A stretch of 64,000 nt of DNA from Triatoma infestans (GCA_011037195.1 JAAEAF010003069.1:114659-178658); one strand, 5' to 3'; positions 11,979 to 22,890 are shown, counted from the first letter of the stretch. Numbers and translations are program-made. The notes: generated by a model from the sequence alone, not told the origin.

Positions 11979-12230
11979 GTTCAATATGTAATTTGAGTCT
12001 GCAATACTGGATAACATCTATGGTTTTATCCATCGTAACATGGTATCATTATTTTGGTTCTGACCAGTTTTGGATTCAATCGACCAGTATTGGTGCTTGC
12101 TATAAACATCTAGTTGATATCATCTTTCTACACGAATTTGATTTAAAACCTCACTCTGATGATGGATGAGAACCCGAAACCGGTCAAAACGAAAATAAAG
12201 ATGCATGCTACGACGGACAAAAATCATAGA
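11979..12230. mobile_element. Foldback element family B, copy B1
   Basis: Flanked by an 11-bp target duplication TATGAAATATA at 11968-11978 and 12231-12241. The left end has the family B inner terminus (GTCTGCAATACTGGATAACA). The right half has a hammerhead-like core at 12156-12185: CTGATGA, a weak hairpin, GAAA, CCGGTC. The arms are imperfect inverted repeats. No coding capacity. Confidence 0.72.
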
Positions 12231-12241
12231 TATGAAATATA

Positions 12242-13724
12242 CGTTGGTAAATAAATAGAACAGTGCTTCCCCTTTCCTTCACACAGCTTATAGGCCAGCT
12301 TATTTCCCGTTTCTATTTTTTCTGAAGGTAAGTAAGTTGACAGTCAGTAGGTCAACATAACAGTAAGTTTTCTTATTGAAAATTCATCTAAAAAAATGTT
12401 CAATAATAATATTATTTGAGAAATTCTAATTTAATGAAAATTTACTTTTAGAAATTAATATGCCACTTGAACTTTAATTATCACTTATTAGATCAATTTA
12501 TTAAGAAAATAATATACTTCTAAATGGTTAGGTATATTCATTATCAGTAAAATATTGTTACTCAAAATAACAAAAATTGGATTAAGCATGCCTACTTCGG
12601 ATGAATTGATTAATTCCTTAAATTTAAGTTAATTATCTTAAACTATATGTATGTAAAAAATATAGGTTGATTTTGTCAAAATTATTAAAGGATTGCGTGC
12701 CACAAAATATATGATCCTTTCTTTGCTGAGACATAACAATATAACATTTTCTCACATGGACTAGAATGTTGTAGATACTAAAAGTTAAGTGTTCAGTTAA
12801 AAGTGGTAAAAGTTGAGTACTTATGATATAGAGCTTTAAATTATTTCAAACTATTTTTACTTTCTCTAAATGCTGTCAGAGGAAGTATTGTGATAGCATC
12901 AAATTTTCCAAATTAAGTTTTCTTTGGAAATATATGTTTGTGGTCCCTTGAATAGCATAAAACTATTTTTACTGAAAGATTTTTATGTGTTAGAGAACAA
13001 AATAACTTCGCGGAACCTCAATCTTGATATTCCCTTTATGTACCCAGTAATCCTATAGAGGGAGTAGACTAGCTAGTTCTTCTGGGGACTTAGCGTCCCT
13101 GCAGACTTCCCAGCCTAATAACATGGTTACTGTTACTTCCTTAATTAATTAACGCCACCAACACTGCACGAAACACGTTGAGCTTGTTGATTCGTTATCT
13201 ACTTGGGTTTGGCCTACCCACAAGCAAATACGCTCACTCACACTTAAACAAATGCATAGTTTACAGACGACTACAATCTATGCACTTCTTCTAAGGGAAC
13301 CACAATAGATCTTTTAGGTGTAGTGGATTTGGCTTTATAGTTATTCCCTCTATACACCACTAGTTCATTTATCACTGAGGCTTCAAGGATACTAAGGATC
13401 AAAGTCTGAAAACGGAAGTGTGTCTTACTAAGAGTAAGAGAAAGTAAAAATTGCAACTGAGAAGAAGTGTAAGATTTGTAATTTGTGGGTGAAGGAAGAA
13501 TGATGGATGCGTGATGAAAGGCTGGCAGTATGGAATTATTTCTCCATAGCAGAGCAGAAGCTGTAGAAACTTACATGGGCTTTTTGCAGCTAGTTTCTCT
13601 TTAGAGTTTGGCATGAAATAGGGAGGTCCATTCTCGTCAGGTAGATTATACTTAAGATAGCCCTGGAGACTGCACTAAGATTCCTTCATAAAAATCCGAA
13701 TGGGGGGACTATAGCAGCTCATAC
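12242..13724. other. Mostly unassigned; short family C terminus near 13,420
   Basis: No gene is visible. A sequence at about 13420-13450 ending GAGTAAGAGAAAGTAAAAAT matches the outer terminus of family C, so a short piece of that repeat is present. The more GC-rich stretch 13070-13230 is not recognised. Confidence 0.35.
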
Positions 13725-13975
13725 AACAGTTCATAAATATATTAAATAAATTTAAAAAGGAAGAATTTTAGTATCAAGAATATTAGTGGACCACTGTGTG
13801 GGAATAGGCATTACAAATAAAGAGCTTGGTATTAGAGATGAGGAGTTACGTGAGTAACGCTTTTATGCAAAGAGATTCCGACTGAGGTGGCTAGTACACC
13901 TAGTGATACTATCGGAAGAAACATACTCAAGGGAACGAAGAAAACTTTGGCTAGTTGTGAAATGCGAGAAAAATT
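13725..13975 (+). repeat. Dispersed repeat F, copy 1
   Basis: About 250 bp starting GTTCATAAATATATTAAATA and ending near GAAAACTTTGGCTAGTTG. It is repeated in the same orientation at 20311-20570 with scattered substitutions and small indels. One frame reads a fragment (FRLRWLVHL) reminiscent of the R-L-R-W-x-G-H motif at the end of some LINE reverse transcriptases, so it may be a LINE 3' remnant. That assignment is weak. Confidence 0.55.
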
Positions 13976-14673
13976 GAGGTGCTGCTGAAAAGTAAAACCC
14001 AGGAGCTTATCAAGACCGTAATACCATTGAGTGATAAAAATGAGCTTTCATCAGACAAACTGAATGGACAAAAATTTACTAGAATTCAAATTTTTACTAC
14101 AAAAAAAGAGATCATTATCCATAAAAAGAACAAATCACAAAAAGTAGCTGAACAAGGATTTAAAGATAAGAAAAATAATGTATAACAACACCTGATTGAA
14201 GGCAGATAAGGGAATCATGTAATGGTTGGTACAATGTAGTTCACATGGTATTGAACCGGAGAGAGAAAAATACTTTTTACACCTACTCAAGTTTAACAAG
14301 AAAACTTTCATCTCTTCATCTCATGCATTTACATCGCTCTCAAAAAGCATAATTCTAACAATATTTTACATAATTCTGAGAAGAATATTCTCACTGTATT
14401 GAAATTTGCTTAAGTTGAAAATACTTTAAGGAAACAATAAAGTGAAACTATTTCCACATTAAGAAACCATCATAAACGTGGAAAAACTGTTCCTATTGAT
14501 CAGAACCTGGCATGTGAATGATCCCAATTAGTCTCATTTTAAAACATTATCTACTATTAATTAAAAATAAAGCGTAACCACTTACAATTATTTATTTCAT
14601 TATTAAAAAGATGTTTATTGCTTTCACTTTCTTCGAAATAGAATTTTTTACGAAAATACATGTTTTGACAATA
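13976..14673. other. Unassigned spacer
   Basis: No convincing coding or repeat structure. Its right edge (14636-14673) resembles a family C terminus that the mariner copy abuts. Confidence 0.35.
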
Positions 14674-15400
14674 ATGGCGAGTTCGCTGGAGCATTGCACC
14701 TCGGAAGAACAAAGCTCAGTGATTGGATTTCTCAGAGAGATCAAATGTAGTGAAATCCAGAATGTTAGTGTACGAGAATAATTGTTTAATCTGTTCGAAC
14801 GTTTACAAATGGGTAGAACAGTTTAAAAGTGGCCGTGTAAGTGTGTGTCTCGAGCCACGAAGTGGACGACCGGTTGAAGTTGCCACTTACTCCCTCGTAT
14901 CTCGCATTAACGCGTTAATTCAGGACAACAGGCATATTACTGTTGAACTGTTAGATGAAGAAGTGCACGCGTGTGTTGGAACTGTCCATAACATTATTCA
15001 GAATAAGCTGCAATACAAGAAAATGTAGTGATTTTGCTTCATGACAACGCGCGCCCATACACAGCACAGTTGACTCAAGAACACTTCACAAAGTGGGATG
15101 GGAGATCCTTCCACATAACCCCTACAGCCCCTACCTCGCCTCATCGGACTTCCATTTGTTTGGACCCCTTAAAGAGGCTCTACGTGGGGAATATTTTCAA
15201 TCCTCCAATGAAGATGTTAAAAATCAGGTGCAAAAGTGGCTTCGAGATCAACCCAAAGAATTTTACGCCAGAGGCATAATACACAAATTAGAAGGACGAC
15301 GGGACAAGTGTATAAGTGTTGCTGGGAACTATGTTGATTAAATAAATCGTTTTTGAGCTACAGCGAGTTGTCTCGTTATTTATTTATGACCCACGCATAT
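14674..15400 (+). mobile_element. Mariner relic 1, internally deleted
   Basis: A mariner-type Tc1/mariner element on the plus strand. Its 3' end (about 15350-15400) matches the 3' inverted terminus of mariner relic 2 at 40471-40518, including CTACAGCGA and TGTCTCGTTA. The 5' terminus is missing. Coding parts are present for the N-terminal helix-turn-helix and the C-terminal catalytic region, but the middle is deleted, so it is non-autonomous. Confidence 0.8.
14723..15341 (+). pseudogene. Mariner transposase fragments
   Basis: Residues 1-100 carry the paired DNA-binding part (VYKWVEQFKSGR, then EPRSGRP and a second helix-turn-helix, ELLDEEVHACVGTVHNII). The sequence then jumps straight to the second catalytic block, ILLHDNARPYTA, after a stop at about 15026. 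A frameshift around 15090-15100 separates this from SPYLASSDFHLFGPLKEAL and the C-terminus KWLRDQPKEF. The first catalytic Asp region is missing. The protein would cut and join transposon ends in the nucleus if intact; this copy cannot. Confidence 0.8.
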
Positions 15401-15544
15401 AGGGCAAAATAATTCAAAAACTTGATATACTTGTAGTTTTTTCAGAAATGTCTATCTTTTTTATTTGATTCTTTTTCTCCATATTATCTGCAATGTTTAG
15501 CTTTCCTCTATATGCCACTTCAATAAAATTTCAGTTCTACAACC

Positions 15545-17056
15545 AAAAAGTTAACTATTTTTCGAAATAGAGTTTTCACCGTAATTACATATTTTGAGGT
15601 CCCCAGAGTATGACCAAATCTGGTGTGAAACATTCACACATACATTCTCTTACTCCTCCTAATACAGTTATATATACAAAATGAACAATTTTCTTTAAAT
15701 TTCGAATTTCCCTCATATGTCCCTTACATGGAAAAAATCTGGTGTGAAGCACTCACACAACTTTCTCTTACTCCAGTTCTTAAAATTATAATTGACAAAT
15801 TTTATAGTTTGTGTACCAATTTAATGAAATTCGTCGAAAACTGAAAAAAACTGTTCAATAAAAGCGCACTTCCGGTTACTAATTTTCTTGAAACTCGGAA
15901 TTTTGGCCATCTATTTATTTATAATTAATGTAGTTTGGAAGATAGAATTGTATAATCAACTATGATAATACTTTAGACAAAAACATAACCCCACCCTCCT
16001 CTAAAAGTGCCCTTAAATGAATTTTCCCAGAGAAATGTTTTAGATAAAAATTGTAGATCTTTGTATGTTTAGTTTATATACGATGTTTCAAGAAAAGCGT
16101 CGGAGCCATTTTTGAGAAAATTACAAAAAAGTAAAAAAAAATCATTTAGTCAAGTGGTAAAGTAAATGCACTTCCGGTTATCTCGATTTTTTTTAACCTC
16201 GGAATTTTCAAGAACATATTCAATTCTAATTAACATTATTTACATGACAGAATTGTTTAATAAACTAAAATAGCATTTTAGATGAAAACCTAACCCCATC
16301 CCTCCCCCAAAAGTGCCCGTTAATGAATTTTCCCAGAGAAAAGTTTCGAATAAAAGTTGCAGCACTTTGTATGTGAAGTAAATATATCAAGTTTAAATAA
16401 AATTGTCGGAGCTATTTTTGAGAAAACTGCAAAAGAGTAAAAAAAAACAAAAAAAAAACTAGTCAAGTGATATCAGAGACATTTCCCGTGATAGCCTGCT
16501 TCATTTTGTGGTCATCGACCGGTTTCGGGCGTTTGCCCATCTTCAGGATGCGTATTTCAGACAGTATGACAACACAAACTTGCACAGAGCAAATTCAATT
16601 TACACACACCTAGAGAAAAGAGTGTATAAACTGAATTTGCTCTGTGCAAGTCTGTGTTGTCACACTGTCTGAAATACGCATCCTGAAGATGGGCGAACGC
16701 CCGAAACCGGTCGATGATCACAAAATGAAGCAGGCTACCATGGAAAATGTCTCTGATGCTTTCCAACTCTGCGGAACCAACCACCACAACTAGTCAAGTG
16801 GTATTTCCGGTTGAGGAATTTTGACAGATAACATGTAAATATCAATTTTCAACTTTCTACGGTTTTTTTCGTTTTTGAGCTGTGATGTTCACATATATAC
16901 AGACAGACACACACACACACACAGACCATTTGCGAAAAACCACTTTTTTGGTCTCAGAGGACCTCAAAACGGATATTTCCGGTAAAAACTCGATATCGAA
17001 AATTTGACACGATTACAATACTTCCTCTTACTAGGAGTAAGGGGAAAGTAAAAATA
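15545..17056 (+). repeat. Family C element with tandem ~300-bp units
   Basis: A long non-coding repeat. The right terminus is well kept: an (AC)n tract at about 16908-16922, then CCATTTGCGAAAAACCAC, GAGGACCTCAAAACGGATAT, TTTCCGGTAAAAACTCGATA, and a closing hairpin (CTTACTAGGAGTAAG) before GGGGAAAGTA. The left terminus is degraded (GAGTTTTCACCGTAATTACA near 15564). The body repeats a unit of roughly 305 bp, marked by GCACTTCCGGTTA at about 15864 and 16170 and again after the insertion near 16805. It is split by foldback element A2. No ORF. Confidence 0.65.
16474..16788. mobile_element. Foldback element family A, copy A2 (two-core palindrome)
   Basis: A 315-bp insertion in family C with a 16-bp target duplication, ACTAGTCAAGTGRTAT, at 16458-16473 and 16789-16804 (one mismatch). 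The left arm (to about 16615) and right arm (from about 16625) are near-perfect inverted repeats of about 140 bp round a 10-20 bp centre. Each arm contains the hammerhead-like core, on the minus strand at 16513-16550 and on the plus strand at 16679-16716. The right end has the terminus GCGGAACCAACCACCACAAC. There is no ORF of substance. Confidence 0.88.
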
Positions 17057-17156
17057 TACAGGTGGAGAGGGGACAAAAGCCAATCTACCAACAGTGGAAG
17101 GTAGAGAATGATAACATTGTAGAGACCCAATAATGAACACATTTGAATTTTAACGC

Positions 17157-17880
17157 CTTAGATTCCTTAGAACCGATTATAAACAATTATATTTTTAGAA
17201 AAATGTTAGAAATGAAAGTGACAGATATATTTCTATCTATGCAGCAAGCATTCCACATTTAAAGAAAATCATTTTCGAGAAAATTTAAAAAACAAAAACC
17301 CATTTTGTAAAATTGCACTTTTGATAAACCGATTTTCGGCAAATTTGGACTTTTATAATACATCTAATGTGTATTAATATTATATAGGTGCTAAAAACCA
17401 TTATATTTTACTGAAGTGGTACGTACTTCACAGAAAGGTAACGCTACTGTTCCCTTGGAACCTTACAAAAATCGATTTTCCTGGGAAAATGTTTCAAATA
17501 AAAGTTACAGGTAATTAATTATGTATGTACATGATGTATGAAGTTCAAAAAAAAAAAAAAAATCAAAGGAGCCGTTTTCGAAAAAAATCACGAAAAACTA
17601 AGAAAAAAAACATTCAGTAAAGTCATACTTCCGGTTGATGAATTTTGTCCGAAATCTTATTTGATACGTTGGTAGTGCTTAAATGGAATATCAAGTTTGA
17701 ACTTCCTGCCACTTTTCTTTTTTCACGCCCACACACACACTACCGATCATTTGCCAAAAACATTTTTTTTTTCTTATTCAGGGGACCCCAAACTATATAT
17801 TTCCGGTGGAAACTCAATTTCAAAAATCTGGTACTCTATCGCAATACTCTCTTACTAAGGAGTAAGAGAAAGTAAAAATG
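17157..17880 (+). repeat. Family C element, second copy
   Basis: Family C blocks in the same orientation: CATTCCACATTTAAAGAAAA, the AAATTGCACTT block, AATGTTTCAAATAAAAGTTA, then GTCATACTTCCGGTTGATG and a right terminus with an AC-rich spot, GGGGACCCCAAACTATAT, TTTCCGGTGGAAACTC and the closing hairpin CTCTTACTAAGGAGTAAGAG before AAAGTAAAAATG. Confidence 0.6.
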
Positions 17881-17889
17881 TTTCTTGCG

Positions 17890-17940
17890 ATGTGTGTTTT
17901 GTGTGTGTGCGTGCGTGTGTGTGTGTGTGTGTGTGTGTGT
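17890..17940. repeat. (GT)n microsatellite
   Basis: A run of GT dinucleotides with two GC interruptions. It lies between two family C arms, in the position where family C copies usually carry a GT/AC tract. Confidence 0.9.
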
Positions 17941-17999
17941 AAATAGAATATCTCCAAAACAAATAAATCACAGTATACTCAACCTTAATATACAAACTA

Positions 18000-18166
18000 C
18001 AGCACCGCATCTGATAAGGAAATTTTGGGCAATATCCATCAATCAAAAGTATGGCTTTAATGGTTACTTTTTTTTTATTTTTTCCTGATTTTCTCGAAAA
18101 CGGCTCCAACAAATTCCTTAAAACTTCGTATACTACCCATATATACATAAATGCCTATCACTTTTG
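18000..18166 (-). repeat. Family C fragment left of a SINE
   Basis: Family C blocks in inverse orientation (GATTTTCTCGAAAACGGCTC, then a block resembling the CCTTAAAACTTCGTATACTA type). It is cut at 18166 by the SINE insertion and resumes at 18474. Confidence 0.55.
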
Positions 18167-18461
18167 TAAAGTAAAGTAATGCCTATTTTTTCAGGCGGGC
18201 TTAACGTCCAACTACCAAATTAGGTGCCGTGGACCGGGGCGGAAGCACCTAAGTATAAGTTTGCATTTTTTAAACAAATATAAAATTTAGTTATACGCTG
18301 GAATCGAACTGGGGTCCTCCCACTTACAAGTCCCATGCTCATAACCACTACACCAACACCCGCCCCTAAAATAAAATCTAAGTATAAGCACGACTGGATT
18401 CGAACCAGTGATCTCCGCGTTGCTAGTCCAGCATGCTACCACATGAGCTAATCCCTTCCCT
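18167..18461 (-). mobile_element. SINE with two tRNA-like heads
   Basis: Bounded by a perfect 12-bp target duplication CTATCACTTTTG at 18155-18166 and 18462-18473. Reading the minus strand, a first tRNA-like head (A box TTAGCTCATGTGG, B box GGTTCGAATCC) is followed about 75 bp on by a second head (A box TGGTGTAGTGG, B box AGTTCGATTCC, with a TGT anticodon-like triplet). An unrelated body with CGCCCCGGTCCACGGCACC follows, then a 3' tail. It is inserted in family C. Neither head is likely to be a working tRNA, because acceptor stems are not formed. Confidence 0.85.
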
Positions 18462-18473
18462 CTATCACTTTTG

Positions 18474-18809
18474 GTTTGATACATTTTTTCCATAAGAAAT
18501 GAGTTTATGGAGGAATCTGTGTGAGAGGCAAATAAAGTTTTCCTCTAAAGTATCACTTCAGTATAATGTACGGTTTTACCACCTACATATTTATTAATAA
18601 ACATTAGAAGATTTGATAGAATTCTAAATTTGAAGGAAATCGGTTAACCGGAAATTGCGTCTTTATGGCATAGCTATTTAAATTATTTTTTGGGGGAATG
18701 TTCTCTAAAACGACTATAACGATTTTCTTTAAGCTTGGAATGCTTGCTGCACAAGTTTATACCTATCACTTTTATTTGTAACATTTTTCCAGTATAAGTT
18801 GATTTTATG
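18474..18809 (-). repeat. Family C fragment right of the SINE
   Basis: Continues the family C copy: AAATCGGTTAACCGGAAATT at about 18637, AACGACTATAACGATTTTCT, and a block with CTATCACTTTTATTTGTAAC. Cut on the right by foldback A3. Confidence 0.55.
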
Positions 18810-19010
18810 TTGTGGTTGGTTCCGCAGAGCTGGAAAGCTTCAGAAATATTTTCCGTGATAGCGTGCTTCTTTTTTTGTGGTCATTAACCGGTTTTGGGCG
18901 TTCGCCCATTATCAGGATGCTTTTTTTGTCAAACAGTGTAATAACATATACTTGCACAGTTGATACACTCATTATGACCACAAAAAAGAAGCAGGTGTGA
19001 TGGGTGCCAG
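18810..19010. mobile_element. Foldback element family A, copy A3
   Basis: Left terminus GTGGTTGGTTCCGCAGAGC, as in the other family A copies. The left arm carries the hammerhead-like core on the minus strand at 18882-18919. The right arm is truncated after a short inverted stretch (ATGACCACAAAAAAGAAGCA). Target duplications were not resolved. Confidence 0.65.
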
Positions 19011-19149
19011 AAATATAAAAATATATTTCATTTGAAATTATCAAAATTATGAAGAAAATGTAACATTCGCTGGCAAAAGTGGACTATTCAGGTAGAAGAC
19101 CACCACTGTCTTTTAGAGTACATAGAACACGGTTAGCATTGTCTTTGCA

Positions 19150-19515
19150 CCCCTTCTCAAAGGGGAAGATTTAGAGGCATTCTTTCGACAGTCTGTATTC
19201 TGCTTTCAAACAAGAACAGTCTGAAACAGACATTGTACCCAGGACACTTGCTTCAGGAATCGCTATCTTAAATTCACTGCCTGTTATACACTTTAGCATT
19301 TATTCTAGATAAATAATTGATTTATAAACATAATAGTTGTGATATTGTAAAGTACTTAAATTCACTTAGAGAATAATATTATCATTATTTCAAAACAGTG
19401 GTAATCTTTTACTTATTTCTAATAATTCTCTCTCTATCTTAAACATACACACAAGCCCTTTACTAAACTGCTCACGCCACAAGCAACTACTACTACAAAC
19501 TACCACAACACATCA
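19150..19515 (+). repeat. Dispersed repeat E, copy 1
   Basis: Begins GAGGCATTCTTTCGACAGTC and ends near CAATTACATTTCA. The same sequence, with indels, recurs in the same orientation at 45217-45545. It has an inner CACTTGCTTCAGGAATCGCT and a right part CAAGCCCTTTACTAAACTGC. No ORF; type unknown. Confidence 0.6.
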
Positions 19516-20310
19516 ATTACATTTCACAGGCTATCACGGAAAATATCTCTGCAGTTAATTTTGGATAGCTTTTGTGAAATTTATGGCGGTAAATTTAAAA
19601 AATATGGAGTTGATTGTATGTTATTGAAGTACTCTTCACTTTCCCACCTGCTTGGGTTAGTAGGTTGGTAATTGCCCCCCTCCACCGGGGATTAAATGAG
19701 AGTGGAGAATGGCGAGTGTGGTAGTGTTGTTTGACTGTATGTTGTGGAGGGTTATTAGGAAGGAATATGTTGTGAAATTGTGTGAGAAAGGATTAACTAT
19801 GGATAAGGTTGGAATGGTATGTAAGAAAGGCTTCAGTGAGTATGCATTTTTTGCACGAAGTATGTTGGAAGGAAAGGAGAAGAAGGAGCTAGAAAGAGAT
19901 TAGAATAAATTAGGAGTGGGATTGGATGGGACGCTGGTAAGCCAAAGCTGGTATCTGGGGGATTTGGTAAAACCGTATGTCAGGTTCAGGTGGTTGCTTA
20001 CCCATCGCCACCCCTGTGACCATTCTAGACCTTTAAATAGGCCTTGTTTCCTCTACAAAATGGGATCGTGAGCCAGCCCGTCGGAGTTTAGTCTCCGTGC
20101 TTACGTGTTGAGTAAAGTTTACGTAATGGTCGAGGATTTGCAGTGATGATAGCAGCATCCCATTGTGTCTGTTCTGTGGGTTGCCTTCGGCAATAGTTCC
20201 GCCTTCTTCCCTGCCATCACAACAACATTTCCCTCTCCATCAAAATAGCCAGATATAATATTAGCGAATATTATTACCGAATTCACACTATTTCACTACG
20301 CAAACAACAT
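19516..20310. other. Unassigned, partly GC-richer region
   Basis: Contains a short fragment of foldback family A (AGGCTATCACGGAAAATATC at about 19527) and then about 600 bp of less AT-rich sequence (19640-20240). A frame at 19709-19903 is open but matches nothing I know. A TATA-like TTTAAATAGG lies near 20031. It could be part of an unrecognised LTR element. Confidence 0.3.
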
Positions 20311-20570
20311 ACAAGAGTTCATAAATATATTAAATAAATTTGAAAAGGAAGAATTTTAGTAAGATGATCAAGAATATTAGTGGACTATTGGTGGGAATAG
20401 GCATCACAAATAAAGAGCTGGTATTAGAGATGAGGAGTTATGTGAGTAACGCTTTTATGCATAGAGATCCCGACTGAGGTGGCTAATACACCTAGAAAGA
20501 CTACCGGAAGTAACACACTCGAGGGAACGAAGAAAACTTTGGCTAATTGTGGAAAGCGAGAAAAATTATT
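20311..20570 (+). repeat. Dispersed repeat F, copy 2
   Basis: Direct repeat of 13725-13975, about 6.6 kb away. It starts GTTCATAAATATATTAAATA and ends in the GAAAACTTTGGCTAATTG block. Differences are point changes and small indels. Confidence 0.55.
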
Positions 20571-21067
20571 TCACTGTTGTATTCACAATATTTCACCGCG
20601 AAAAATGTTGTTTTTCCGGTGAAATCTCAATTTTACAAAATGGCTATTATAATAAAAGTTTTATAAATACATTTAAATCCATGAATTTCAGATTTGTTTT
20701 TATAAAAATATCGCAAGATTAATCTCTCATCGGAATTTTTATGATGAAACAAAGATTCATCTTAATTTACATGTAAATTCTAAATACATATTTCAATCCA
20801 TTTTGTTGGAAGTAATTTAAACAGGCGGAGGCGTCTTGCTTTTATTAAAGTTGGATATACAATTTTATTGAATAAATTTTGTAATGAAGTGTATCTTCTA
20901 TAAAAGTTTGTTCACTGAATTTTAAAGATGTTTTAAAATCTCATTTTCTTAAATAAGCGATTAAGTTAAAGTTATTAAATATCTATTACAGAACATTAAG
21001 TACGTTTGTTAAATGTTTAGGAATTTGATTATATATTCAGAGTATGTTGAACTAAGTTTCAAGATTA

Positions 21068-21312
21068 GGGTTTTGATTAGCTCAGTAGTAATGCACTAGA
21101 TTCCCACGCGAAGGTTCGAATCGGATTCGAGTCCAGTGCTATCCTTACGATTTTTCCTTCTTAAGAGCTTCTACAGTTCAATGTTCTAATATGGACAGTC
21201 GTGTCTGTAATGAGAGAACACTGTTTGGCTGTTTGGAGGCTGGCCGCACACTGAAAAGGCTCCCGGGCGCCACTGATCATAGACGTTAGGGCGCCTTAAA
21301 AAAAAAAAAAAA
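21068..21312 (+). mobile_element. tRNA-headed SINE, copy 2
   Basis: Same family as the SINE at 4012-4225. A-box-like TTAGCTCAGTAG, B-box-like GGTTCGAATCG, a shared body including AGAGCTTCTACAGTTCA, then GCGCCTTAAAA and a poly-A tail of about 15 bases. Confidence 0.78.
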
Positions 21313-21339
21313 TCAAGAAAACATTTTTTATTACTATAA

Positions 21340-21690
21340 AAAAAATATTGCAATCATGTCAAGTTTTTGAAATCAAGTTTTCACTGGAAATACACATTAT
21401 GAGGTCCTTTGAGTCCAAAAAAAAGGGGGTTTTAGAAATTGGTGAGTTTGTGTGTGCGTGTAGTAAACGAAAAATCACAGAAAGTTCAAATTTGATATTC
21501 CATTTTAGTTCTATCAGGGGGGGTACCTGGTACAATAAAATTTTTTGTCATATCGGTTAACCGGAAATACTATTTTTACTAAGTGAATTATTTAGTTTTT
21601 TTTTTTTTATATATTTTTTCAAAAACAGCTATATTGCGAATAAAAATTCCGAGTTTGATGAAAATCCGTAATCAGAAATGTGACTTTGCT
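21340..21690 (-). repeat. Family C fragment
   Basis: A left terminus in inverse orientation: ATCAAGTTTTCACTGGAAAT, GAGGTCCTTTGAGTCC, a short GTGTGTGCGTGT tract and ATCGGTTAACCGGAAATAC, then a body block. The outermost hairpin is lost. Confidence 0.55.
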
Positions 21691-21691
21691 G

Positions 21692-22105
21692 CAGGGATTT
21701 TTTTTCTTTGTTTCTACGATTTACGCCATAAAGATAACAGCGAGTTACTTTGAACTTGGTATACTAAATATACATGCTGAATATGTAGTTAAGTCTGCAA
21801 TGCTGGATAACATTTGTGTTTTTATCCGCCGTAGCTTGGCTACATTATTTTGGTTCTAACTGGTTCGGATTCTCATCCATCCAGAGTAATGTGTTAAATC
21901 AATTCGTGTTGAGAAATGACTTCAATCAGATGTTTTATATCACGCTTCACACTGGTTGATTGTCCAGGTTATCCAATTCATCACCAAAATATTGAAGCAT
22001 ACTAGGACGGATGAAATAATGGTTGCTATCCAGGATTGCGGACCTAACAACATATTCAGCATGGAGTAAATCGCAGAAACAGAAAAAAAATCCCTGGCGG
22101 TTCTC
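21692..22105. mobile_element. Foldback element family B, copy B2, with extended arms
   Basis: Core termini are inverted repeats: CATGCTGAATATG and GTCTGCAATGCTGGATAAC on the left, mirrored by CCAGGATTGCGGACCTAAC and CATATTCAGCATG on the right (about 21775-22062). Outside these lies a second pair of inverted arms, GCAGGGATTTTTTTTCTT at 21692 against AGAAAAAAAATCCCTG near 22080. The hammerhead-like core is badly decayed in this copy. Confidence 0.65.
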
Positions 22106-22439
22106 TAAAGAGAGATCCAGTTAGCAAATTTTAGATTTTTATGTTTAGGTTGATATATGTATGTAGGTAGTATCACTAATTGTTGGTACTAAACTCTTTG
22201 ATCAAAGTCACCTAGTCATTGAAGTGCTTTCGCCCGACGGAAATATTACAAAGGAAAAATACGAAAGAAACAATTAAGTATGAATCAAGTATGATTCTTG
22301 GAAATAGTTGTTAAAAGAGATGCAACATCATTAAAACATTTCTTATCCAGAAACATGGAGAGGGAATTACAATTACTACAGACAATTGAAGAGGGTTTAT
22401 AATACTGTTCAACGGCGGCTCTGAAAACTTTACTATGAA

Positions 22440-22890
22440 TCATTTTCTTAGTTTATACTTCCCAGATTGTGTGAGTGTGTGTGTGTGTGTGTGTGTTTGT
22501 AAGTATGTAGTTAGTATAACTAAAACACAGAAAATCGTAGAAAGTTTATACTTGTTTTAAGTTCTTTCAACCAGACTACCCGAAAATAATGTTTTAGTTA
22601 AAAATCGGTTAACCGGAAGTATCCTTGCTGATGGATTTTTAATTGCTTGAAATTTTCTCAAAAATGACTCCAACGATTTTCTATAAAACATTCTAAATAT
22701 ATCAACAACACATGAAAATGCGCTACAATTTTTATTTTGAATCATTTTTTTACGGAGAAAATTAACTTTAACGAGGCAGAATGGCATAATATAAGCTGGT
22801 GCATATTAAAGTTGGTTAACCGTTAGCGAGAGTTTACAGAATGGGTTTTCAATTTTATGCAATTTTCTCGAAAATGTTGTATGGTGCCGG
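22440..22890 (-). repeat. Family C fragment with (GT)n
   Basis: Contains a GT tract (22468-22497), ATCGGTTAACCGGAAGTAT, AATTTTCTCAAAAATGACTC and a final GCAATTTTCTCGAAAATG. It ends at the Jockey element's 3' end. Confidence 0.55.

Noticed and set aside
11968..12241. Family B foldback as a classic cut-and-paste MITE
   Set aside because: The target duplications are 11-13 bp and vary, which does not fit a fixed-length DDE transposase; a retroposed origin explains it better.
15860..16480. CRISPR-like regular repeats
   Set aside because: The period is about 300 bp, units are diverged and there are no spacers; the genome is eukaryotic. These are tandem units of family C.
17890..17940. Short frames of Cys-Val or Val-Cys repeats
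   Set aside because: They are translations of (GT)n microsatellites here and at 29870, 31913 and 38549, not proteins.
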